In this document: one piece after another, positions 1 to 6,642 of the stretch | Numbering within the stretch: the stretch's first letter is position 1 | How the letters are laid out: the number at the start of each line of letters is the position of its first letter | Source of the DNA: Micropepsaceae bacterium | Lineage (GTDB): Bacteria > Pseudomonadota > Alphaproteobacteria > Micropepsales > Micropepsaceae | Assembly (NCBI GenBank): GCA_025450355.1 | Contig: JANWHR010000259.1 | Coordinates: 1 to 7,034 of the forward strand | Direction of reading: 5' to 3' | DNA length: 7,034 bases | Program-made: the position numbers and the translations under genes | Notes under the pieces: generated by a model | The model's database searches: none | The model's input: the letters and a program-made list of their open reading frames with translations, nothing else | Told to the model about the DNA's origin: nothing

Positions 1-594
1 CGAGATCTGACGGATGACAGTCAGCAACATGACCGTCAGAACGCGAAACTCTCGGAGAGTGAGGTCGCTCTCTTTGTCCCGGAAGGCGCGGCGTCTTTCA
101 TTATGCTCGGTTATGAGGGAGAGGCTGAGCTGATCCGGAAATGGGAAAAGCAATACGGCATCCCCGTGTTCACTTCGGGCACAAACCACATTCGCGCACT
201 GCATGCGCTGAAGGCGAAGCGCTTCGTTGGCGCCTCCTATTTCCCCGGGCAGATCAACGAAACCTTTGCGCGCTATTTCCACGATGCAGGTTTTGACGTT
301 CTGGCAATGGAGGGTATCGACGTTCCATTTCAGAGCGCCGGGCTTCTGTCACAGGAACAGGTTTATGCCCATGTGAAAGAGATTTTCCTGAAGCACCGCA
401 AGGAGGCGCAGGCGATCTACCTGCTTGGCTCAGGGTGGCGCATCATGGGAATCCTCGACCTGCTCGAACAGGATCTCGGCGTGCCGGTGGTGCATCCGGT
501 ACCGGCGCGCTGCTGGGAAATTCAACAGCGGCTCACCATCCGTCAGCCGGTCCGCGGCTTTGGCCGGCTGCTGGCGGAAATGTTGCCGGGGTAG
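1..594 (+). CDS. Asp/Glu racemase / arylmalonate decarboxylase superfamily protein, 5'-truncated
   Basis: The frame is open from base 1, giving 197 C-terminal residues of a family usually near 240, so about 40 to 45 are missing upstream. The ATG at 103 is internal, because homologous sequence continues before it. The fold is shown by the lobe-1 pattern ending in YGIPVFTSGT, the segment INETFARYFHDAGFDVLAME, and the C-terminal block DLGVPVVHPVPA followed by W and a GFGRLL tail. These match arylmalonate decarboxylase (AMDase) and maleate isomerase. Known members use one or two cysteines. Aligned by eye to AMDase, the first site is Gly29 (85-87), as in AMDase. The second site, normally in an S-C-G-G motif, reads GSGW with Ser144 (430-432). 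The only Cys in the fragment is C171, next to the conserved Trp. Decarboxylation, isomerisation or racemisation of a small carboxylic acid is possible, but the activity is unknown. The fold is fairly sure, the function is not. Confidence 0.8.
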   Translation, partial: RDLTDDSQQHDRQNAKLSESEVALFVPEGAASFIMLGYEGEAELIRKWEKQYGIPVFTSGTNHIRALHALKAKRFVGASYFPGQINETFARYFHDAGFDVLAMEGIDVPFQSAGLLSQEQVYAHVKEIFLKHRKEAQAIYLLGSGWRIMGILDLLEQDLGVPVVHPVPARCWEIQQRLTIRQPVRGFGRLLAEMLPG

Positions 595-597
595 GCC

Positions 598-1614
598 ATG
601 TTGAAGACGGTCGCGGCACTGGCGCTGACGGCGATAACCGCTGCATTCGGATCGCAGGTTTTCGCTGCGGATCGCGCGCCCTTCTACCGTGGCAAACAGG
701 TGGTGATGCTGGTCGCGAGCGGCGCGGGCGGCGGTTACGACACCTATGCGCGCACGCTTGCGCGCTACATCACCAAACACATTCCGGGAAATCCGGCGAT
801 TGTGCCGAAGAATGTTCCCGGCGCCGGCGGGCTGATCGCGGCCAACAGCCTGTACAATTCCACCACTCCGGACGGCCTGACATTTGCCGCACTGACCAAC
901 GGCGCCGCCATGGACCCGCTGTTCGGTGAAACGGCTGCACGTTTCGACGGAGGTAAATTCAACTGGATCGGCAGCATCGGAAAGCTGGAAAACATCTGTA
1001 TTACGCGGAAAGAATCGCCCGTCACGCGCATTGAACAAGCGCGCACACGCGAGATCACCGTCGCCGCATCGGGCGCCACGGGTAATTCCGCCATCATGCC
1101 GAAAATCGTCAATCGCTTTCTCGGTACGAAGTTCCGGGTCATCACCGGCTATGCAGAGGGATCGGGTGTGACGCTAGCCCTGGAACGGGGCGAGGTCGAT
1201 GGCGTGTGCGGAATGTCTTATTCGACTCTGAAAGCCACGCACCCGGATTGGTTTCGCGACCACCGGGTGAACGTGATTTTGCAGATCGGGCTGAACCGGC
1301 TGAAAGAACTGCCTTCGGTACCGTCGGCGCTCGATTTCGTCAGCGGCAGGGACAGACAGATTCTGCAATTGATTCTGATCCGGCAGGAGATGGGGCGGCC
1401 CTTCGCCCTGCCGCCCGGCACGCCCGCGGATCGGGTCGCGCTGTTTCGCCGTGCCTTCGATGCGACCATGCAGGACGGGGATTTTCGCGCGGAAGCGGCA
1501 AAGCTTTCCCTCGAGATTGATCCGCTCACAGGCGCGCAAATCTCGGACCTGCTGAAACAGGCCTATGCCGCGCCGAAACAGGTCGTCGCCGAAGCAGCCG
1601 CGCTGGCAAAATGA
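598..1614 (+). CDS. Tripartite tricarboxylate transporter substrate-binding protein (Bug/TctC family), copy 1
   Basis: 338 residues, a normal length for Bug/TctC periplasmic binding proteins, which deliver carboxylates to a TctA/TctB membrane complex. Residues 1-23 look like a Sec signal peptide (Lys3, then an Ala/Leu-rich core, with likely cleavage after VFA). The mature protein begins with FYRGK (29-33). It carries the glycine-rich ligand loop GAGGGYDTYAR (42-52), whose Asp48 is the family's usual ligand-contact Asp. PGAGG (74-78), ERGEVDG (196-202) and LPSVPSALDFV (238-248) follow. Two cysteines (134, 204) remain in the mature protein and could form a disulfide. The ATG at 598 lies 3 nt after the racemase-like stop, with a G-rich stretch (588-591) as a weak ribosome site. 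Its stop overlaps the GMC start. The ligand cannot be deduced. No TctA or TctB gene is present in the window. Confidence 0.92.
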   Translation: MLKTVAALALTAITAAFGSQVFAADRAPFYRGKQVVMLVASGAGGGYDTYARTLARYITKHIPGNPAIVPKNVPGAGGLIAANSLYNSTTPDGLTFAALTNGAAMDPLFGETAARFDGGKFNWIGSIGKLENICITRKESPVTRIEQARTREITVAASGATGNSAIMPKIVNRFLGTKFRVITGYAEGSGVTLALERGEVDGVCGMSYSTLKATHPDWFRDHRVNVILQIGLNRLKELPSVPSALDFVSGRDRQILQLILIRQEMGRPFALPPGTPADRVALFRRAFDATMQDGDFRAEAAKLSLEIDPLTGAQISDLLKQAYAAPKQVVAEAAALAK

Positions 1615-3260
1615 ACGCGGCGAGCCATTACGATTACATCATTGTGGGTGCGGGATCGGCGGGCTGCATTCTCGCCAACCGGTTGAGCGAAGACGGGCGC
1701 GCGCGTGTTCTGCTGCTGGAGGCAGGCGGGCCGGACCGCCACCCCTATCTGCATATTCCGCTGGGCCTTGGGCGCATGCACAAGGCGCGCATGTTCGATT
1801 GGGGCTATGACAGTGAACCCGAACCCGCGCTGAATGGCCGGCGCATCGAGGCGATGCGCGGCAAGGTCCTTGGCGGAAGTTCATCCATCAATGTCATGGC
1901 TTTCACCCGTGGCGATCCTTCCGATTACGACCGGTGGGCGCAGAACGGCGCGCATGGGTGGTCCTACGCAGAGGTACTCCCCTATTTCAAACGTTGCGAG
2001 ACCTGGGAGGATGGCGAAAACACCTGGCGTGGAGGGCATGGTCCGATTGGCGTCGAATGGGCAAAAACGCGCGATCCGCTGTTCTCCGCCTGGCTCGACG
2101 CGGCAGCCGCAGCGGGTTATCCCGTCATCGACGATTACAATGCCGGGCGGCATGAGGGATTCGCCCGTAGCCAGTACTCGATCCGCAATGGCAGGCGGTG
2201 TTCGGCGTCAACCGCCTACCTGACTCCGGCACGGGGACGACGCAATCTCACGGTGATCACCCGCGCCCTGGTGCACCGTGTCCTGATGAATGGCGTTTGC
2301 GCCGAAGGGATAGAATACTCGTGCGGCGGAAGGGTGACGCAGGCGTTTGCCGATGCCGAAGTGATCGTCTCCGCCGGGGCGTTCAACTCACCACAAATCC
2401 TGATGCTTTCAGGGATCGGACCGGCCGATGAGCTGCGCAAGCTGGGCATTCGGCCGCTGCTGGATTTGCCGGTTGGCCGCAATCTCCATGATCACACCGC
2501 GGTCCTGATCATGTTCAGCCGGCCCAATGCCGGTCCGTTCCGGGATGCGATGCGAATAGACCGGATGCCGGTGGCGATGCTACGGGCCTGGTTGAGCGGA
2601 ACGGGTCCGGCAACCGTGGTGCCCGGTGGCCTGCATGCATTTATCAAAACACGAACCGAACTGGCCGCACCCGATCTCGAATTCATGTTTCGCGGCGCCC
2701 CTCCGCAGGCGCATCTCTGGTTTCCGCTGCTGAGGCCAGCCTATGTTGACGGTTTCGGCATTCGGCCGGCCCTGCTTCGCCCGGAAAGCCGTGGAGAGAT
2801 CAGACTGCGATCGGCTGATCCGAAGGCGCACCCCCGGATTTTCTTCAACCTGCTGAAGGAACCGGGAGATATCGCGAGGTTGCGTGACGGCTTCAAACGC
2901 GCGCGCGAGGTTGCGCTGCAGTCCGCTCTGGATGCCCATCGCGGCAACGAAACTTCGCCGGGCGAGAAGGTCCAAAGCGACACGGACATCGATGTCTGGA
3001 TTCGGCGGACCTGCGTGACGGCGCATCACCCGGCGGGGACCTGCGCAATGGGCATTCGGAATGACTGCGTTCTGGATTCGCAGCTTCGGGTTCGCGGCAC
3101 AGAGAAATTGCGCGTCGTGGACGCTTCCGCCATGCCCGAACCAGTGTCCGCCCACATCAATGCGACGGTCATGATGATCGCCGAAAAAGCCGCAGATTTG
3201 ATCCGCGGAGTGGCTCTTCCGGGCCGAAAACAGCCCGAACGTGCTGTTGCGCCAGCCTGA
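1611..3260 (+). CDS. GMC-family FAD-dependent oxidoreductase (choline/alcohol dehydrogenase-like)
   Basis: 549 residues, a typical GMC length. The enzyme oxidises an alcohol to an aldehyde or ketone using FAD; it has no signal peptide and is probably cytoplasmic. The N-terminal dinucleotide motif is GAGSAG (13-18), with the adenosine-binding Glu37 in LLLEAGG. GMC signature 1 spans residues 84-107 and includes GKVLGGSSSIN. Signature 2 is GAFNSPQILMLSGIG (256-270). The C-terminal active site holds HHPAGTCAMG (472-481), with His473 as the expected catalytic base. The second catalytic position is His515 in SAHINATVMMIAEKAADLI. Choline dehydrogenase and choline oxidase have Asn at this place, so the pair is His-His as in glucose oxidase (alignment by eye). 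The start ATG overlaps the previous stop (ATGA, 1611-1614), indicating translational coupling; no clear Shine-Dalgarno is seen. The substrate is unknown; BetA-like annotation would be unsafe. Confidence 0.95.
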   Translation: MNAASHYDYIIVGAGSAGCILANRLSEDGRARVLLLEAGGPDRHPYLHIPLGLGRMHKARMFDWGYDSEPEPALNGRRIEAMRGKVLGGSSSINVMAFTRGDPSDYDRWAQNGAHGWSYAEVLPYFKRCETWEDGENTWRGGHGPIGVEWAKTRDPLFSAWLDAAAAAGYPVIDDYNAGRHEGFARSQYSIRNGRRCSASTAYLTPARGRRNLTVITRALVHRVLMNGVCAEGIEYSCGGRVTQAFADAEVIVSAGAFNSPQILMLSGIGPADELRKLGIRPLLDLPVGRNLHDHTAVLIMFSRPNAGPFRDAMRIDRMPVAMLRAWLSGTGPATVVPGGLHAFIKTRTELAAPDLEFMFRGAPPQAHLWFPLLRPAYVDGFGIRPALLRPESRGEIRLRSADPKAHPRIFFNLLKEPGDIARLRDGFKRAREVALQSALDAHRGNETSPGEKVQSDTDIDVWIRRTCVTAHHPAGTCAMGIRNDCVLDSQLRVRGTEKLRVVDASAMPEPVSAHINATVMMIAEKAADLIRGVALPGRKQPERAVAPA

Positions 3261-3303
3261 CCGCATTCGGTACTCTCAACGATCAGAATTGCAGGCGCCA
3301 ACC
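3261..3303 (+). other. 43-nt intergenic spacer, the only sizeable gap in the operon
   Basis: This spacer lies between the GMC stop and the dioxygenase start. I see no -10/-35 pair, no hairpin followed by T's and no obvious operator. The only recognisable element is the AGG near its 3' end. A GTG at 3241 would extend the dioxygenase frame upstream, but into the GMC coding end and without family similarity. Confidence 0.6.
3293..3297 (+). promoter_or_regulatory. Ribosome binding site of the TauD/TfdA-type dioxygenase
   Basis: AGGCG begins 11 nt before the ATG at 3304. The AGG core is 8 nt from the start codon, a suitable spacing. Together with the family-like N-terminus it favours 3304 over the upstream GTG at 3241. 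Confidence 0.55.
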
Positions 3304-4167
3304 ATGAATGTAATCACAAGGGAACGACTGCAGGTAAAGCCGCTTACCGCGCATATAGGGGCGGAAATCCGTGGGATTGATCTGCGGCAGCGGCCGGACG
3401 GCGAAACCGTGCGTCAGATTTATCAGGCATGGCTTGATCACCTCGTGCTGGTGTTTCCGGAGCAAAACCTCACGCAGGAAGATCTGCTGCGTGTGACGGC
3501 ATATTTTGGCGAGCCCGGCCATCTGGATCGCCCGGCCAAATATCATCCGCCGGGGTTTTCACGGATGCTTCCCGGAATCATGCTGATTTCGAACATTCGC
3601 GAAAACGGCGAGCCGATCGGGGCTCTGCCAGATGGCGAAATGATGTTCCACCATGACATGATCCACAAGCAGGTCCCGAGCAAGGCGACGTTGCTGTACT
3701 CGGTCGAGATTCCCTCGCAGGGTGGAGACACGCTGTTTGCCAGCGGTTATGCGGCCTACGAAACTCTTGGCCCGGAGGTTCGTGCGGCTCTGGAAAGCCG
3801 GCACGCGCTGCATCATTACAATTACGGTTCGACGCAGCGCGGCGATGACCGCGGCGTCGCAGCCTTCAATGAATGTGTCCATCCCGTGTTCCGCACGCAT
3901 GAGGAGACCGGTCGCAAGGTGGCTTACGTCAATCGGCTGATGACGGTGAAAATCATCGACATGGAACCGGCGGAAAGCGACCATCTGCTGAACGCGCTGT
4001 TCGATCAGGCAGAGAGGCCGGAATTTGTGTACACGCATGTTTGGCGGAAGGACGATCTGCTGCTGTGGGACAACCGCTGTTCGTCCCATGCACGAACGGA
4101 TTTTCCGGCGAATGAGCGACGGCTGATGCTGCGCACGACAGTTGCCGGAACCACGCGGCCATATTGA
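3304..4167 (+). CDS. TauD/TfdA-family Fe(II)/2-oxoglutarate-dependent dioxygenase
   Basis: 287 residues from the ATG at 3304, a standard length for TauD/TfdA. The family hydroxylates a substrate next to a sulfonate, ether or carboxylate group while turning 2-oxoglutarate and O2 into succinate and CO2. The N-terminus (KPLTAHIGAEIRGIDL, 12-27) is the family's opening strand. The iron facial triad is complete: His116 and Asp118 in FHHDM (codons from 3649), and the distal His262 in LLLWDNRCSSHART. Arg273 and Arg277 lie 11 and 15 residues after His262, matching the pair that binds the 2-oxoglutarate carboxylate in TauD. GGDTLFASGYAAYETL (140-155) is also typical. The substrate pocket cannot be assigned to taurine, 2,4-D or another compound. 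The next gene starts 1 nt after the stop. The enzyme sits between the GMC oxidase and the second binding protein, which suggests a catabolic oxidation step. Confidence 0.93.
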   Translation: MNVITRERLQVKPLTAHIGAEIRGIDLRQRPDGETVRQIYQAWLDHLVLVFPEQNLTQEDLLRVTAYFGEPGHLDRPAKYHPPGFSRMLPGIMLISNIRENGEPIGALPDGEMMFHHDMIHKQVPSKATLLYSVEIPSQGGDTLFASGYAAYETLGPEVRAALESRHALHHYNYGSTQRGDDRGVAAFNECVHPVFRTHEETGRKVAYVNRLMTVKIIDMEPAESDHLLNALFDQAERPEFVYTHVWRKDDLLLWDNRCSSHARTDFPANERRLMLRTTVAGTTRPY

Positions 4168-4168
4168 G

Positions 4169-5188
4169 ATGCGCCACGCCGTCACCGCCCTTTTTATCGC
4201 GCTGCTGTTCTGGCCTGTGGCTGTATCGGCGCAACCTGCCAACGAGTTTTACCGAGGCAAAACCCTAATGCTGATCGTCACCGACGCGCCCGGCGGCGGC
4301 TACGACATCATGGCGCGCACGGTGGCCAGGTATCTCGGAAATCACCTGCCGGGATCGCCGCGGATCGTGGTGCAGAACATGCCCGGCGCGGGCGGCATTG
4401 TGGGGATGAATTACCTGTACACCACCGCGCCAAAGGATGGCACCATGATTGGCGCCGCGGACAACAACACGCCGGTTGAACCCCTGCTCGGCACACCGGA
4501 AGCAAAATATGATCCGATCCGGTTCAACTGGCTGGGCTCGCCCACGGTGGAAACCGGACTGGTGACCGTGTGGCATACGGCCCCGGTGAACTCGATCGAA
4601 GATCTGAGGAAACGGGAAATCTCGGTTGGATCGTCCGGAGCCAATTCCACGCCGAGTTTTTACGCGCGGCTGTTGAATGCGACGCTCGGGACGAAGATGC
4701 GCATTGTTGTCGGATACACCGGACAGACCGACGTTTATCTCGCCATGGAACGCGGGGAAGTGGATGGATTTCCCAGCATGTTCCTCAACACCCTGAACGC
4801 GACCCAGCCGGCGTGGAGAACGGAAAAGAAAATCAAGGTGCTGCTGCAATTCGGCCTGGAGCGCGAACCGTCGCTGCCGAATGTTCCCTCGGCGCTCGAT
4901 CTCGTCACCAATCCTGATGACAAGCTGCTGTTGAAAGCGGGTCTTGCGGAAGTCGCCATGGGCCGGCCCTATCTGATGCCGCCGGATGTCCCGGCCGATC
5001 GGGTGGCGTTAATGCGGAAGGCGGTCTTCGCCACTTTCACCGATCCAGCGTTCCTCGCCGACACGAAGAGAATGAATTTGGGAGTCAGCTCCCCCCGGAC
5101 AGGAGAACAGTTGGCAAAAACCATTGAAGAGGCGTACCGGACGCCGCCGAAGATCGTTCAGCGGCTGCGGAAGCTGTCGCTCCATTAA
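4169..5188 (+). CDS. Tripartite tricarboxylate transporter substrate-binding protein (Bug/TctC family), copy 2
   Basis: 339 residues from the ATG at 4169, 1 nt after the dioxygenase stop. A TTG at 4142 is in frame but would put nine polar residues before the signal peptide, so it is not preferred. The signal peptide is MRH plus a hydrophobic stretch, with likely cleavage after VSA (residue 21). The mature protein starts near EFYRGK (26-31). It has the ligand loop DAPGGGYDIMAR (39-50) with Asp46, then NMPGAGG (70-76), ERGEVDG (194-200) and LPNVPSALDLV (236-246). The layout is the same as the first binding protein, and conserved blocks are recognisable throughout. However, many pocket-side positions differ (for example ADNNTPVEPL against LTNGAAMDPL), so a different or related ligand is likely. 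There is no good Shine-Dalgarno; translation is probably coupled to the gene before. Confidence 0.92.
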   Translation: MRHAVTALFIALLFWPVAVSAQPANEFYRGKTLMLIVTDAPGGGYDIMARTVARYLGNHLPGSPRIVVQNMPGAGGIVGMNYLYTTAPKDGTMIGAADNNTPVEPLLGTPEAKYDPIRFNWLGSPTVETGLVTVWHTAPVNSIEDLRKREISVGSSGANSTPSFYARLLNATLGTKMRIVVGYTGQTDVYLAMERGEVDGFPSMFLNTLNATQPAWRTEKKIKVLLQFGLEREPSLPNVPSALDLVTNPDDKLLLKAGLAEVAMGRPYLMPPDVPADRVALMRKAVFATFTDPAFLADTKRMNLGVSSPRTGEQLAKTIEEAYRTPPKIVQRLRKLSLH

Positions 5189-5189
5189 G

Positions 5190-5834
5190 ATGGCCAAACT
5201 TTCGCGAGTCGAAACTGCGTTGACAGGCCGAAGCACGGGGCTCGTCCTGTTTGATGCCCTGAACGGCTATTTGCATCCCGCCGATCGGGCAAAAAGGGAT
5301 TTTCTGGCCGAGCGCAACATTATCGGCAATATGCAACGCCTTTTGCGGGCCGCGCGCCAAGCCGCAATCGCGGTGTTCTATCCTTCCGGCGCGCATGCGC
5401 CGGATCACGCGGATTCGGTTGATCGCCTGACCGACACGGACATGGACCTGCACAGTGAAAGCGTTCGCCATGCGCCGATTCGCCCCCACTTCCATCGGGG
5501 GTCCAGGGATGCGGAAATTGCGCCCGAGCTGGCCGCCGCCGAGGGCGACATCATGATCCCGAAGCAGAGGTGGAGTTCGTTTTTCCAGACCAATCTCGAT
5601 CTGCAGCTGCGGGTTCGCGAAATCGCAACCATCGTTATTGCGGGCGGTTCCACGGATGTGGGCGTCGCCAGCACCATCTTTGCCGCACGTGATCTGGATT
5701 ACGGGATCGTGGTGATCCGCGACGCATGTTATTCCACGCGCGGGCCCAATCATGATTTCTTCATGGATCGCGTATTTCCGCGCATGGCGCGCGTCATGAC
5801 AACGGATCAGGCGATTGCTTTGATGAGGCGGTGA
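5190..5834 (+). CDS. Isochorismatase-fold hydrolase with Gly replacing the nucleophilic Cys (YecD-like)
   Basis: 214 residues, normal for the family. The ATG at 5190 lies 1 nt after the previous stop; a TTG at 5124 would add 22 basic residues inside the upstream gene and is rejected. The fold shows in TGLVLFDALNGYL (16-28) with Asp22, IPKQRWSSFF (123-132) with Lys125, and a strand-turn-helix block GGSTDVGVASTIFAARDLDY (152-171). In amidases such as nicotinamidase, N-carbamoylsarcosine amidase or maleamate amidase this block carries Cys. Here it is Gly158 (5661-5663), as in the isochorismatases EntB and PhzD. The C-terminus (FPRMARVMTTDQAI) and the TDVGV block resemble E. coli YecD, which as I recall has TNIGV there. 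A thioester amidase mechanism is therefore unlikely; the reaction could be a vinyl-ether or other water-mediated hydrolysis. The substrate is unknown. The protein has no signal peptide and is probably cytoplasmic. Confidence 0.9.
   Translation: MAKLSRVETALTGRSTGLVLFDALNGYLHPADRAKRDFLAERNIIGNMQRLLRAARQAAIAVFYPSGAHAPDHADSVDRLTDTDMDLHSESVRHAPIRPHFHRGSRDAEIAPELAAAEGDIMIPKQRWSSFFQTNLDLQLRVREIATIVIAGGSTDVGVASTIFAARDLDYGIVVIRDACYSTRGPNHDFFMDRVFPRMARVMTTDQAIALMRR
5825..5828 (+). promoter_or_regulatory. Ribosome binding site of the DLH-family gene
   Basis: GAGG lies 9 nt before the ATG at 5838, inside the last codons of the isochorismatase-fold gene. It supports the 5838 start. Confidence 0.6.
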
Positions 5835-5837
5835 CGC

Positions 5838-6641
5838 ATGGCAGAAATCGCAACCGAAATGGTGCAATGTCCTGACGGCATGCCAATGCTGGTGGCACAG
5901 CCGCGGCAACCGGGAAATTATCCGGCTGTGGTGCTGATGCATGAACGCTATGGCCTTGTTCGGCACACGGAGGATCTGGCGCGGCGCTGTGCTTCGGATG
6001 GGTTTGTCGCCTGTGCGCCAAATTTCTTTTTCCGCCATCCTGATCATGCGGCGCTGACGGCCGGCAGCTCACGCTATGACATGACCGATCCCGAATCGGT
6101 GGTGAGCCTCGAAAACGTGCTTGCGTTCCTGGAAACCAATCGTCTGGGCGATTTGCACAAAATCGCGGTGGCCGGATTCTGCCAGACAGGACGGCATCCG
6201 CTGCTGTTTGCCGCGGCACGTCCGATCCAGGCTGCCGTGGTGTGGTATGGCGCCGCCGCGCCGCGTGAGTGGGAAGTGACGAAGGTGCAGCCGGAACCGC
6301 TCGATAAAATCATCGCAGCACTGCCTTGCCCGGTGTTTGGCGCATTTGGATCGGACGACCACCTGATTTCAGTGCCGGACGTTTGCAGGTTTCGGGACTC
6401 GCTGGAAAGTCACAACAGGTCTTATGAAATCCATCTTTACGGGGGCGCACCGCATGGCTGGCTAAACGACACCATGCCTGGGCGGTTCCGGAAGGCGCAG
6501 GCAGATGCGGCCTGGTCAGCCCAGCAACACTTTCTGAAGGCGGTATTCGCGGGCGAATGGGCTCCCGGACAGGTCCGCTGGCGTTTTGAGAGCGAATTCG
6601 GCCGGGATTACGACTTTTCAAAAAACCGCCGGCAGGAGTGA
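5838..6641 (+). CDS. Dienelactone hydrolase family protein (alpha/beta hydrolase)
   Basis: 267 residues with a dienelactone hydrolase (DLH) fold. DLH opens the lactone ring of dienelactones in chloroaromatic and aromatic degradation, but many members act on other esters. The catalytic set is visible: Glu36 in MHERYGL, Cys115 in AGFCQTGR (codon 6180-6182), Asp174 in FGSDDHL, and His206 in GGAPHGW. The residues after the nucleophile, Q-T-G-R, differ from the more usual GxCxGG form. After the fold ends near residue 238, about 28 residues follow (APGQVRWRFESEF through YDFSKNRRQE). I believe this tail is shared by a subgroup of DLH-like proteins, but I cannot verify that here. There is no signal peptide. 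The gene starts 3 nt after the isochorismatase-fold stop and ends 1 nt before the FO synthase start, so all three should be co-translated from one message. Confidence 0.92.
   Translation: MAEIATEMVQCPDGMPMLVAQPRQPGNYPAVVLMHERYGLVRHTEDLARRCASDGFVACAPNFFFRHPDHAALTAGSSRYDMTDPESVVSLENVLAFLETNRLGDLHKIAVAGFCQTGRHPLLFAAARPIQAAVVWYGAAAPREWEVTKVQPEPLDKIIAALPCPVFGAFGSDDHLISVPDVCRFRDSLESHNRSYEIHLYGGAPHGWLNDTMPGRFRKAQADAAWSAQQHFLKAVFAGEWAPGQVRWRFESEFGRDYDFSKNRRQE
6634..6638 (+). promoter_or_regulatory. Ribosome binding site of the FO synthase gene
   Basis: AGGAG overlaps the last codons of the DLH-family gene. Only 4 nt separate it from the GTG at 6643, which is slightly short. A second in-frame GTG at 6652 would have 13 nt spacing. 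6643 is preferred, but the choice is not certain. Confidence 0.5.
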
Positions 6642-6642
6642 C

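Noticed and set aside
430..1038. Minus-strand open frame of 202 codons across the racemase-like/binding-protein junction
   Set aside because: It spans a gene boundary on the opposite strand and shows no domain; an artefact of GC-rich codon structure.
2580..3266. Minus-strand open frame of 228 codons opposite the GMC gene
   Set aside because: No family features are seen, and the plus strand carries conserved GMC motifs across the whole stretch.
3241..3303. Upstream GTG start that would lengthen the dioxygenase by 21 residues
   Set aside because: It would overlap the GMC gene end and adds residues unlike the family N-terminus. The ATG at 3304 has an AGG at good spacing.
3559..4242. Minus-strand open frame of 227 codons opposite the dioxygenase
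   Set aside because: Shadow of a confident gene; its composition is atypical and it has no supported start or ribosome site.
5124..5189. TTG start extending the isochorismatase-fold protein by 22 residues
   Set aside because: The added Arg/Lys/Ser-rich residues are the out-of-frame reading of the binding-protein C-terminus. The ATG at 5190 gives a normal family length.
5190..5834. Reading the isochorismatase-fold and racemase-fold genes as maleamate amidase plus maleate isomerase of a nicotinate-type pathway
   Set aside because: Both catalytic cysteines required by those enzymes are replaced (Gly158 and Ser144), and no other nicotinate-pathway genes are present.
5085..6047. Long open frame of 320 codons on the minus strand, antisense to the isochorismatase-fold and DLH genes
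   Set aside because: The translation is rich in His, Arg and Pro with no recognisable domain, and it lies opposite two genes with clear catalytic motifs. It is a shadow of GC-rich coding sequence.
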